Source: Ornithodoros turicata
Taxonomy: Eukaryota > Arthropoda > Arachnida > Ixodida > Argasidae
DNA length: 64,000 nucleotides
Direction: 5' to 3'
Assembly (NCBI RefSeq): GCF_037126465.1
Contig: NC_088201.1
Span: 140,122,376 to 140,186,375, forward strand
Positions 10,141 to 20,653 of the stretch are shown here, piece after piece. Numbering within the stretch: position 1 is the first letter of the stretch; every line of letters begins with the position of its first letter. The position numbers were made by a program, and so were the translations under genes. The notes beneath the pieces are model-generated. The model was given only the letters and a program-made list of their open reading frames with translations. It was not told where the DNA came from and did not search any database.

Positions 10141-12491
10141 ATGTCCAGAGCACTACTGCTGTGTTTGCCCTTCTTCTTTGCTCTGCTGGCTCAGAACGAG
10201 GCCTTTGTCTGTGAATCAGACGCCTGCGACCAAATCACCTGCGAAGACATCTCGGAAGTGAACTGCGACGGACGTATTGTGAAGAACGGTGGCCTCTGCG
10301 GATGTTGTGACGTCTGCATTCAACAACTTGGTGAGTTACTTTTCATTCACTCACTTTTCTTTAAAGTTTTGATCGACGAGTACAATGTCATTCGATTTTG
10401 TCGCCGCTAAATGGGGCACCAAGAACTTTGATGTGCAGTCCCAGCTTTTATGGGACAAAATTAAAGAGACCTTGAAGAGGCCTACAAAACGTCTATAAGT
10501 ATATGTGATGCACTCCTCGCGGCTTGTACATTCACCATGTCGAGTATTAACCAATAAGCATTGGTCAGAATAGCAGAGGTAATAACGCGGACTCACTTTG
10601 TTAAAGGAGCGCTGAGGTGATCCCCAACATTTCCTCTTTTTTTTTCGTTTTTCGGTGTAGTGTGTTTTCCTACGAATAAAATGAGTTCCTGCCAAAGAAC
10701 GGTGAGCGTAGGTGACCTAAAGAGCGAGCGCGAGAGCTATGTTTCGCACACCTTCGAAAAATTCGTCTCCTTGTGAAAAGTGCGCATCGCAGAACGAGGG
10801 GATCTCGTGACGCATGCTACTCCCCTCACGTGACGAGTGACGCTTTTTCTGAGTGAGCGCCTTTCTGTAGGTTCTGTTATATCGATCGTGAGAAATTTTA
10901 GAACGAAATCGAGGTAGCAGATGAAGTCCATAAAGAAGTTACCAAGCCCAAGCGCATACACGAAAAGTAGCCGCCGTACAGCACCAAACTACCTGTGACT
11001 TCACGATGGCTATAGGAGGTCGAGAGAGTTTCGGGAGTTTCGGTCTGAATATAAGCTTCCCAGCTTTCTTTTTTTTTTTTTTTTTGCAACTAACGACTTT
11101 CCTACTGCGAAACAAACGTTATTTCTCATTTCGGAAGGATGTACCGAACCTATTTAGAAAGTCATTGTAAGAATTTCGAATCACCCCGAAATCTTTATTT
11201 AATGATTCATGAAAATATGAAAAGAATGCGTGTTAGTATTACTGTTTTGTAACCTGCAAATCGTCGGCTGTCCTGCGATAGAAGTCTGTCTGTCTGGACG
11301 TCTGTTCAGTCTCACAAGAGGTCGCCAGTTACGGATGAGACATGTGCAAGGTCTCGTGCACAGCGATCTAAACACAGCGGCCGCACTTTCTTATTTTGTT
11401 ATTTTCCTTTTCGGTCTTCAGCTGAGAACACAGCAATCCCTGCCTTCTCCCGTTTCTCCCTCTCATTTTATTTTCTCCGTCACTTCTCTTCCATGAGCGG
11501 TGTTTAAAAAGAACGTTGAGATGTGTCTGCTAACGGGAAAATACGCGGCTTCCTCTGCTCATGGCGTCTCGTGTGTATTTATTCTTTCCACCTGAGCGTG
11601 TGAGAACGCAATACAGGCTCCGGGAAGGAGATATTCCGTTGCCGTGCGCAAATGGGAACGAAGGAATGCCGCTTTCTTGGATTCACTGTTTTGGGAAGGG
11701 CGCTAGTGTGCTTGCATGTCAGGGACGCTACTGCTGCGTCGGAAAGCTAATGTAATCGGAGCATCAGAAAAGGAGAATAACGTTGCACTAACGAATGTGG
11801 CGATTGATAGCTGGCTCTGTCCTGCTTGACCTCGCAGCTTCAGGTTTAGAGTGTTTGCCATAAGGTGTCAAGAAGGTATTATTAATTGCATTGAAATGAC
11901 TTCGTAAGTTGGCACACTTCCCTCGGAGGTAAGGTGTTCTAGGCAGGGTACCAACGAGTTTTTGGAGCCGCAAATAGACAGCGAGTCGCTATCGTGTACT
12001 GCACAAAACACTATTTGGTCTCGACATGCGAGGTGAAGCCCCCTTATTTCATTGGCATACCTTGCGGGTAGGTGCTCTATTCTGCAATTCCCAAAAGGTT
12101 CGGTAGAGAACGTGCCATCAACGATAAGAAATCAGCAGAATGAAGGAGACGGGCTTAATAAGTAAAAGGACAGACAATAAGATACAGACGATATCGGTAT
12201 TTGTTACTCATTAAATCCGCACCATTTTTATTTTTCAGCCAATGACTGGCATATAAGACAGGGACAGGCTTATTCGGGTGCATTTTTGAAAGAAAGGTCA
12301 CCGTATGTTACGGCTTACACTCTCACCCCCATATTCATAACGCCCTATGCCTCTTTTGTTGTCATACAGAGCATGGAGAGCGGTGCCTCGAGCATGTGTT
12401 CACGTTGCTGCCACTGAAAACTGAATGCAAGGAGGGCCTCGTCTGCCACCAACAAAGACACGTCTGTGTTGCAGAAGACGAAGTTGTGTGA
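10141..12491 (+). CDS. Secreted cysteine-rich protein, fungal protease inhibitor/IGFBP-like
   Basis: Two exons: 10141-10330 and 12370-12491, with donor G|GTGAGT and acceptor catacag| keeping phase across a 2,039-bp intron. The product is 103 aa. Residues 1-21 form a signal peptide (MSRALLLCLPFFFALLAQNE), so it is secreted. The mature part has 12 cysteines, including LCGCCDVC, which matches the xCGCCxxC core of IGFBP-type domains and of the short inhibitors annotated in tick salivary work as fungal protease inhibitor F-like. Exon 2 adds RCLE, TECKEGLVC and HVCV, the remaining cysteines of that fold. A protease-inhibitor role in saliva or haemolymph is family-based inference; no reactive-site residue can be picked out. 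The ATG is the only one giving a signal peptide. It is the best host-gene candidate in the window, with no stops or frameshifts. Confidence 0.8.
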
Positions 12492-12580
12492 CGAACGGCC
12501 ACTTCGTTTACTTGTACTTTCCTTCCACAGTTCTTTGTTTCTGTGAACTTCGTTATTATTTTGAGGTTGTACTTAAATGT

Positions 12581-12586
12581 AATAAA
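12581..12586 (+). terminator. Polyadenylation signal AATAAA of the secreted-protein gene
   Basis: AATAAA lies 90 bp past the TGA at 12489-12491 in an AT-rich stretch, a normal 3' UTR length for a small secreted protein. Confidence 0.6.
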
Positions 12587-12614
12587 ATCAACCGTCAAAT
12601 ACATAATGATTATC

Positions 12615-12745
12615 AGTGACACCGTCCAGTGGGTAAAAGCACATCTACATTTGCGCTTTATAGCTCCAGTGTCATGGTGAAGACAGGGAGCTGGTAAGTT
12701 CGAATTCTACAGCCGGGTTTTCCCTACGTGTTCTGACGGACTTTT
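12615..12745 (+). mobile_element. tRNA-derived SINE-like sequence
   Basis: TCCAGTGGGTAAAAGC (12625-12640) resembles a Pol III A box, and AGTTCGAATTCTAC (12697-12710) a B box. The spacing is longer than in a tRNA and no cloverleaf folds, so a SINE head is more likely than a tRNA gene. No clear tail or target duplication. Confidence 0.4.
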
Positions 12746-12918
12746 CAGACGGATGTCAACGAAGTGAGCATTCCCAAACCTATTCCCGAGTTGGGTAGAT
12801 CACGTGATCCTAGAGTAGCTGACCGGTCGAGTAGGTTTGAGAACGCATGTTAAGCTCCCACCGAGTAAACATGGAGGCGAGCGGATATTTTTTTTCGAAG
12901 ATGATGGGTGCGAATTAC

Positions 12919-13568
12919 TGATGCAAAACTATAGATGAATTCCATATCGATAGTGTCGGAAAACTATCGATAGTCGACGATCGATAGTACCATCGCGAGT
13001 CTGAAAATATCGGTTGTGGAGTACCGATAGTGTTGAAAAACTCTCGATTGTCTTACGGTACATGTCTACCGATAGCACTCTTCTTTTATATTTCGTTACT
13101 ATTTAGAGCTAGATTTGGTTCTCACTGCTCGTGCTTTCGTTCCCGTCTTCTTTTTCGCACTGGCACAGTGACAACGAAAACAGAATCACGTGCGACACAA
13201 GTTATTTGCGAAAATGTAGCTGTAATGTATGAATGATGCACTGCAAGCAGCAAAAGAAAAGGCTCATCATAAAATCGTATGCACTCATCAGACTGCAATG
13301 TCAGTCAGTCCAGTGCATAGAGTATCATGTCACCTTGCGGATGGTTTGAGCGGCATGAAAAGCTCAAGGTCTGCGTCGGAGGGAAAGCTGCTTTGTGTTG
13401 TATTATAAAACTTGTATAGGAGTCAGGCATCTTATTGGTTTATATTTTTATCTGCTCCCCGATGGTTTTCTGATAGCAGACTATCGATAGTATACTTTCG
13501 CCAGTTTTCTCACTATTGACAGTATAACTATCGATAGTATCGATACTACTATCGCTAGCTCTGCATCA
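12919..13568. mobile_element. MITE with clustered TATCGATA palindromes
   Basis: Near-terminal inverted repeats TGATGCAAAACTATAG and its degenerate complement ending GCTAGCTCTGCATCA bound the element. Both subterminal zones carry ACTATCGATAGT-type palindromes, with five exact TATCGATA octamers in total. The interior is AT-rich and non-coding. TATCGATA is also the insect DRE/DREF core. Confidence 0.5.
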
Positions 13569-13668
13569 CAAGTGCGAAGACGTTATGAACCTCCAACACT
13601 ACAGAATGACTAAACACTTCTAAAAAACACTACAACACTATACAGCCAACAGCTATCTAACCCCAACA

Positions 13669-14415
13669 GTAACAACATCTTTATTACAAGATGATGACTG
13701 GGGAGTTTTATCGCCAGCGGCGATACTCTACCCCATTGCTGGTGGTGATGCGGGGAATGAAATAATGTCCCTTCACAATAAGGATCGAAATCATATGGTA
13801 TCCAGAAAGGTGAAGAAAGCTTTGAGGGCAGAACGTTGGTGGGCTGGATGTGGCCAGAAACGAAGCAAATTTGTGAGAGAGGGGGGGCGAGATTCTAGCT
13901 CATTAAGAGATCCGGAGAGTACGGTTTTGGAAGGTTTGTAATATGGGCAATGGAGAAGAATGTGCTCTAGACCTTCTACAGCACCGCAATGACTGCATTA
14001 GAGAGAATCAAGTTGCCTCAAGCGGTAAAGCCACTGCGCTGTGAAAGCCGCATCGAGGTGCATTCCATGAACTAATGTGGCATCTTGCCGAACAACAACA
14101 ACAACTTTATTTTCGGTCTTGGAGAGTGGGGAGTTTCATCGCAACAGGCGATACTCTACCCCAGTGCTTGGTGGAATGGGGGGAATAAAATAACGAGCCC
14201 CTTTACAATAACGATCGAAGTCCGATGGTGTCCAGAAATGTCAGAAGAGCTTTGAGCGCATCTTGCCGTGAGATATGTCGAGGCATGCGGAAACCGAGCG
14301 CTGGATCAACTCTGCTCAGCATGGCTATGGGAAGAATGTCAGCGGTTCATTGGCGTGTAGCGAGAGGAGTCACGAGTCGCCAAAGTGCGATTGGTTCCGA
14401 TAGAGACGATAACTT
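13669..14415 (-). mobile_element. RNase H-type LINE 3' portion, minus strand, interrupted
   Basis: Aligns with 31997-32669: shared AGATGATGACTGGGGAGTTT-like 3' UTR, the region encoding the CCHC-type segment (frame degraded), and at 14269-14415 the segment around GGCATGCGGAAA and GGATCAACTCTG. It is interrupted at 14091-14258 by a second, younger copy of the same family. Many substitutions mark it as old. Confidence 0.7.
14091..14258 (-). mobile_element. Nested young LINE 3' end with 10-bp target duplication
   Basis: A 168-bp 3' fragment starting (AAC)n ACTTTATTTTCGG lies inside the older copy. CATCTTGCCG flanks it exactly at 14081-14090 and 14259-14268, so this is a clean target-primed insertion. 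Removing it restores continuity of the host LINE. It is nearly identical to the 3' end of the copy at 31997. Confidence 0.9.
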
Positions 14416-15214
14416 TATCAACGGTATACTAAGACTCACTATCAACACATCCGTAACCAAGGGTGCGGATGACCCTCAGATGCCAATTGCTTGCTGCGCA
14501 GATGTTGAACCAGTGAATACGACACAATGCCGTGAATACGATACAATCCCAAGTGAAAATATGGTAGCAAGGTATAGTAAAAATACGCAATCGCGACTCT
14601 TTTCCAGAAGCTTTGGAGCTTGTACGGAAAAAGGTACAATACAACACGATGCTAATTTTGCATAGATGACTACATAACTGATGCCCTTGGAATACAAAGC
14701 ACATATGCAAAGCACAAAATGCACGCCGGAGCACGAAAAAAGCAAAGTAATATTTACTGTGGCAACTGCGGAAGTGAGGCCCGAATTATTAAATGCTACT
14801 TTCCTTTCAGATCCCCCTTTCCCTTGGAAGGAGTACCTTCCGCCGAATTTGAAACGACACTTTCGGTCTTCCTGCCCCAAACGCGAAAGGGCCGCATTTG
14901 TACATGTTGCTGATGCGCTACCTTCTGTTGCATCTCTCGCCCTCCGTAGACACGCCGTAGCTTTTATTGTTTTCTAGGAGTACCTTGTAGCTTCTTATTG
15001 GCTCAAGCAGGATTGCTGTCCTATCTGGTGTGCCGGATGGTGTTCATGTTGCCATATTTGGCAGTAAGAACCCTCAGGTATGCAAAAGCAATCCACAGAC
15101 CGACCGCTGTGGCGTCGCTCATGATCTCAGTTGTCTCGCGGGGTAAACACCCAATTATTATTATTATTCATATTTGGCAGCATGCACCCCGAGCGTATCG
15201 TAAAGACGTCAACG
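14416..15214. other. No supported gene
   Basis: Overlapping open frames on both strands (14476-14880 minus; 14681-14977 plus) have no recognised domain. Not annotated as genes. Confidence 0.4.
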
Positions 15215-15315
15215 TTAATACGTGTCAAGGTCAAGTCTCGTCTAATAGCACGTGTCGTTAATACGTGTCAAGGTAACACGTGTCAAGGGCAAGGTCTCGT
15301 ATGTGTCAAGGTCAG
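15215..15315 (+). repeat. Irregular array of ACGTGTCAAGG
   Basis: ACGTGTCAAGG or close variants occur five times in about 100 bp with spacing of about 15-35 bp, several within CACGTG-like contexts. Confidence 0.55.
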
Positions 15316-17329
15316 CGAAAACGAAGCCCAATGAACCAACGCGCAACGCGTACGCGCATGCCCAGCCCTTGAGTCCGCCATATTTGAGCGGAAAACATCG
15401 CCGTGGAACCACCTGCGGGCGACTTTCATGTTCATTGTGGGGAGATAATCGGTTTCAAGGTTACGCGGACATCTGAGGTCTGGTAATGAGTACAATGCGC
15501 TTTCACTCTTTCCGCATTCTTCTTCCAATCTTCTTTTGCTAGTTTCCCACGCAACGTATGTGCCAGTTCCTAAAGCGTCGCCATTACGGGGGGAAAAGAC
15601 ACGACGGTCGACATTCCGCCGCCAGGGGCGACGCTAATATGGAAAAGGTCCATTGGCAATTCTCCATTCCCTATCTCAATAAGTGCCCTGCACGGGCGTG
15701 CCCAGGTAGCACTGGCATTTCTTAAAATCATCTATTCAATCGTCCGTTCTGAAGCACACGGAGTAAGACTTTAAAACATTTTTAGGTTTAAAGTACGAGA
15801 TGGTAGCTTGTCTTTTAGGATATGGTTTTGTAGTTGTACTCTGTGCTGTCGCCATCAGAAGCGCTGCTCGAAGCACTCAGTATTCATTTCGTTGGGAAAG
15901 CATAAGCCACGTTCAAAACTGTCACTAGCTACAGAAAGTGACCCTCTGACGCAAGTAGTGTTGTGAGTTCCTAAGGAAAGGAACGAAAGCAGCGGAAGGA
16001 AAGTCTCATTAAAAGGACGGTCTCGTACCCCCTTGCCCTTCTCATAAAGTGTACCATTCGATGGCCCTTTGTTGAAAATGGAATACTGCGAATTTACTCG
16101 ACAAAACACGTCACAGTTATTAAACAACCGAATTAAATTGATAAAGATTGCAGAGCATACCGCGATCTGTTTTGGCAACAATAAGAACGGCCACGTCGAC
16201 CTGCGGGAAAGTCTGTGATAGGATACAAAAATCGTTTGCTTTTCCGCGCGCTAGTGCATCGGCGTGAGCAGACAACTTTGAGAAGTTACTGGACACCGCG
16301 GCAACCCTCGTACATTTTCTTTCAGTTCCCAGGTGAAAAACGCACATTCTAAGAAGTGGCAAGCATGGTGGTTTAGAACAACTATGCTAATCCACAGAGA
16401 CAAGTTAAAAGTCGCAGGAACCCCCTCCCACAATCACAAATATGAAGTCGCTGGCCATCGGCGCGCGCGGTCGCGTTACAGCTCCCACCAAAAATATATT
16501 ACGCGCGCATCCATTATACTCCTCGTTGTACACTGATCATGCTTCGAAATGAAGTGCCGCTGACGACGTACAGGGAGAGTGCGTGTTTATTTAAGAACCG
16601 CATTACACAGTCGCGGAAAGAAAACACTGACATAGCTTCCATGTATCCGATTATGCCCCACATTATCGGAGACCCCACAGTCAATGCTCGGACTACATTC
16701 TCCGCTCGCGGAGGTATATGCCTGAGTGTCCCCATTTCGAGAGCAAAAGGGATGACTCAACCCATGGTGCTTCTGCAAGTTACAATTACCATTAGAGTCA
16801 TACGTGACGTATTCATGAGATAAGCGCAAGTTTCGTCGTCTGCTATTACGGCACGTTTCGACGAATTCCTCGAGAACGACTTGGTTATTCCAAATGAAAC
16901 TTTGACGGTTGTATGTGTACAGTACTCGTGAAGCTAGTTTTGGCTATAAGTTTCGGAATCGCTCCGGCTGTAGGAGACTGTCCCTTTAAATGAACTGTAA
17001 AGTGAATTTCAACCCAGGGTTATCTTATGATTTTATGAAAGCCTAGGAAGAGTACATCTCAGTTACGAAATATTTATTTTTAATCCCTTTTTTCTTCGAG
17101 TAATCGAATTTCAAAGATTGCATTCGAGCGCAAATCTGAGTACTCAATCAGCAACAACACTGGGTTGGCACGTGTCGGTTATGGCTAGTCTGGCCTTTCT
17201 AATCCGCCTCACAGTCTGTGGCGAAGCCGTAACGCCGTAATGTTGTTTCCAGGTCCACGTCGTGTGATTTCAGTTTTTCCAAACTTGAATGCCCTCGAGC
17301 TTGCGATAGTCCAGCAGTCACGCCCGCAA
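15316..17329. other. No supported gene
   Basis: Only short, unrecognised open frames on both strands; no splice-consistent exon sets or clear repeats. A 15-20 bp GC-rich run lies near 16460. Confidence 0.4.
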
Positions 17330-17369
17330 AACTTTTGTTCTTACGAGTGGACGCCGGAGACGCAGCATG

Positions 17370-17950
17370 ACGATATCATCCGCAGAATCGTTGACGGAGG
17401 ATGAATTACCGTCATTGCTGTCAACTTGCCGCAGTGGGGAAACTCTCTTCATGTGTAATGAAAATGTTGAGAACCTCGCAGCGGAAATATGACATTGCTC
17501 TTTCGGTTAAGGTGTCCTTGCGGCAAATGCGTGCCGATGCCGACGGCAGAAGAACGCCTTTGTTGCCGCGAAATGAGACGTTACTCAAGCAGCGCAGAGG
17601 TTGCATTTCAAGAAATCTGTACTTTGAAATACTGTGGCTGAAGACTAAGTTGCTCCAGGCATCCTACTGCTACGGGAGATTAAGCGACGAGTACGCTGTT
17701 ACCAGGAACAGCAAATGTGAGCAAGTGAGTTCATTCATGTGTGCCTTCGGTTTGTTATTAGTAAAGTTACATATCATAATTTTATGCTGTCCATGGTACA
17801 TGCAGGAAGTTTGGGTACGTTGCCTACAAACAGTTCACCAGGTGGCTCTGGGGACCATTAGGAAAGCACTGCAGAAAAGTCCTCAAAGCATGTGCTGTAC
17901 GTACCGTACGTACGTACCGTGGTCTGACGGACCTTTCAAGGCTCCGTGAG
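17370..17950 (+). pseudogene. P2X7 ballast-domain-like protein, frameshifted
   Basis: A frame at 17513-17641 reads RCPCGKCVPMPTAEERLCCR followed by EMRRYSS, the Cys-rich 'C.CG.C..MPT..E..CC.E' start of the cytoplasmic ballast domain of P2X7 receptors. This domain also occurs as stand-alone proteins in many invertebrates, ticks included. It stops at a TGA (17639), while the next frame continues LQASYCYGRLSDEYAVTRNS. After a probable intron (donor near 17717-17725, acceptor tgcag at 17801-17805) a third segment reads KFGYVAYKQFTRWLWGPLGK, matching the domain's 'Y..YRQFT.W..G.LG' part. The order of parts is right, but at least one frameshift and one stop separate them. There is no transmembrane channel part, so this is not a P2X receptor. 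Confidence 0.55.
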
Positions 17951-18060
17951 AGGTCCAAAGTCGCCTCTTAGGCTGTCGTGAGAGGCCTGAGAGAACCCTT
18001 CAAGGTCCCATAAGAGGTTTGAGGTGAACTCTTAGGCTGCCGTACACGTGTGGCATGGCC
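17931..18060 (+). repeat. Two-unit tandem duplication (~64 bp)
   Basis: Units beginning CCTTTCAAGG near 17932 and CCCTTCAAGG near 17996 share CTCTTAGGCTG(T/C)CGT and GAGAGG/AAGAGG blocks. A short (GTAC) palindromic run precedes them. Divergent and non-coding. Confidence 0.45.
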
Positions 18061-18087
18061 TTTCAGGCCTGACAGCGCGTTATGTAA

Positions 18088-18700
18088 TACCCTTGTCACA
18101 CGGGCAGCCTTAACCGAGATTATGCCTAACCGCGGTTACAAGAATTAACCGCGGTTAGGAACGAAGACACTTCGCAGCTGCCATATGCGCAGTTCACGAC
18201 CCCGTCGCCAATGAAAAGGAAAACGACGAGGAAGCGGGTTCCGCGTGGTCTTTTTGCTTTTCGCCACTCAGCAATGGTAAACTCCGCTCATCGTCGAAGT
18301 ATGAAAACAGTAGTTGCCGATACTTTTTGTTTAGATTACCAATCTTCAACCGCACCTGCTTTGCAGTGTATGGGCCTTCGCCGGTCGGTAATGTTGATCT
18401 GCCATCGCGGCGCAAATGGGCACGTTGCGCCTATTCGAATGCAAGGTTGTCATATTATCCTCCCAAATGCGTAACAGGGCTTGTGTTGTTGCGTCAGACC
18501 AAATGATACGCTTTTGAGAGGTCGTTTCTTCACAAAGTACACTTGACACAACGGGAACGGGCGCCGCCATTTTCGGTTAGCTGCCCCTAACCGAGGTTGC
18601 CGAGCAGAAACCGCGGTTTGCGCGCTAACGGCGGTTTCGCCAGACGTGTGACAATCGCGAACCGCGGTCCGCGGTCAAGACTGCCCGTGTGACAAGGGTA
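18088..18700 (-). mobile_element. PIF/Harbinger element with Myb/SANT ORF
   Basis: Perfect 20-bp inverted termini TACCCTTGTCACACGGGCAG / CTGCCCGTGTGACAAGGGTA are flanked by TAA on both sides (18085-18087 and 18701-18703), the 3-bp TWA-type duplication of Harbinger elements. Subterminal AACCGCGGTT palindromes recur at both ends. The interior encodes the accessory Myb/SANT-like protein on the minus strand but no transposase, so mobilisation would need a partner in trans. Confidence 0.85.
18194..18570 (-). pseudogene. Harbinger Myb/SANT-like DNA-binding protein, frameshifted
   Basis: From the ATG at 18570 the minus-strand frame reads MAAPVPVV and then TTQALLRIWEDNMTTLHSNR RNVPICAAMADQ. This is the 'T..LL.LWEDN...L...KRN..VC..I...' start of the Myb/SANT-like domain. 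The rest, GPYTAKQVRLKIGNLNKKYR, is in another frame (18415 to 18194), so a frameshift falls near 18400-18430. Harbinger elements encode such a protein beside the nuclease; it helps bind the termini and import the transposase. The last part (FDDERSLPLL, Ser-rich tail) runs into the right subterminal region. Broken, but domain identity is clear. Confidence 0.7.
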
Positions 18701-18703
18701 TAA

Positions 18704-20600
18704 GTCGTCGTGCGTCAAGGACCCCCTACACGGGACATTTTCTCGAGTGTACACGGCTGGAAATTACAATGACCATATTAGCAGAACTGAGAAAAGACAT
18801 GTCATCATGTTCGCATCACATTTTTTTCGCCTCCAGCCAACAAACCCATGCAGCTTCTTTGTGTGTTTACATTGCCTTAATTGGCAGTTACATGCAGGTT
18901 TTAACCTTTCTGAACAAAAAGTGACACCGAAATTACCAAGAAGCACTATCTGCTAGTAATAGTGGGACCCACAGGGCACGATGTAATTCTTCTTCTTGGC
19001 CGTTGTAGTGGCGGCTACGCGAGCGGCAGACGGGTAGGAAGTGAAATCCTGAGAGAAAGAAGCTCACGACCCGGCCTTTTGTCTGTTTCTGAAACCAACA
19101 AAATGCAAGACATGAGCTGCTCACAGTCACAGCTGGAACGATTGGTCACAAACAGAGATTGTCCGTGTTGGCATGTAGCCGAGAAGTATAGGTTAACTAA
19201 ACAAGACCTGTTATTTAATGACTTAATCTGTCCACCGGTTAATCTGTCTGATGTACCTTCCCTATAGTGTTTACTTGCAAATGAAGTGAACATGAGAAGA
19301 ACAATACCGAAAACAGCATTTCTCAAAGATGAAAACGAACACAGCTTAATATGCGCACGTCGCGTCGTGTACAATAGCTCTTGTAATTGTTGTTACCTGA
19401 TAGTGTCCCACAATTTTGGCAATATGTGGAACTGTTGACTGTAAGAGTTGGACACTGTTGCCACTATACACTAACAAAACACACCCGACACAAGCTACTG
19501 AAGAAGGATGAACATGCTGAGCTCAGTCTTCATTCTTCAACACGGCTAGAGTGACAATGGGGTGCAATTTTGGGAGGCAATAGCACTCCCAGAACTGGCC
19601 AGGGGCGCGAAATAGCCATTCGTTTGAACGCTGCATGGCTGCGGGTGCCAGTCTTGTCGCTTCCCCCCCCCCGCCCCCCCAAGCGCCATTGTAGACGCCA
19701 GTCCTGCTCCAAACAGTAGTTTTTAATACGTGCTCTAACATAGTGCGCATTGAGACTGCATTGTTATCAACTTCTGACAGCAACCTAGGGCACGACCTGT
19801 CCATTTTTGTTGGGACGCAAGAAGATGTAGAGCATGTTGGTTGGTTTAACTGCATGATGAAAAGCTACGATAGGTGCGAGGTCGGACACGATCAGCATGC
19901 ATTCTGTAGTGGACAGCGTGCATCAGCATACATTCTGATGGAATCAAATAACTATTTCCCTGTCACAAGTACGTTCTGCGCTGTTTATTCCGGTTCCACT
20001 TTTGCTGCCATTACTGCAAAATGTGCTGGTATAGTGAGCTGTCGGTCATCTCCTAGTGAGCAATAAAAGGTAACTGTAGGCTGCATTCGTGCAAGGCTAC
20101 ACCTTGCTTCGAAACAGGTGCTATCTTTCATATAGCACCTGTTTGTAACCAAAGTACCACAAAGACAGCCTCTGCTTTCTTTTTATCGGGTTTTGTGAGG
20201 TGCTCTGCAACAAATAACAAATAACTATTGTGAAAGCTATCACTGCACAGTGAAGCTTTTCATTGCTGTGTGGCTGCATGTTTGTGCCATTAAAAAATTT
20301 GCAACAGCAATATCTCACCACAATGTTTCGTGCATTAAGATGTACTCCCACCCCTACCCCATCGGGTATCTGAATGTGGGCCGGTCCAGTCTTTGCCCAA
20401 TAAGAATTCGTGTCCCAATAAGCCCCTGCTGCTCGGTTTCGAAATCTGCAAACCTCCGAAAGTCCGGTATGCAAGATGATGTGTAGTAATAGAGTACTCT
20501 TTTTGCTACAGTAAAAAAGTAATGTAATGCACCTGTCTGAGACTGCAGAAGAAAACACATGCCAGCAGTACACGACAAATGCGCTTCAAAACAAAGGAGG
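18704..20600. other. No supported gene; small hairpin at 20112-20144
   Basis: Open frames at 19015-19374 (minus), 19743-20066 (plus) and 20121-20573 (minus) lack recognisable domains. AAACAGGTGCTAT (20112-20124) and ATAGCACCTGTTT (20132-20144) form a perfect 13-bp hairpin with a 7-base loop. The 20121-20573 frame could be a downstream extension of the Tnp2-like element, but I cannot show it. Confidence 0.4.
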
Positions 20601-20653
20601 CACATTTTATTGGCAGAGGATTGTCAAAATTCCACTTGGTGGCAGTTCTACTC

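Noticed and set aside
17370..17950. P2X receptor gene
   Set aside because: Only the cytoplasmic ballast-type domain is present; no transmembrane or extracellular channel parts.
19743..20066. 107-codon plus-strand open frame
   Set aside because: Looks protein-like in places but matches no family I know and has no supporting neighbours.
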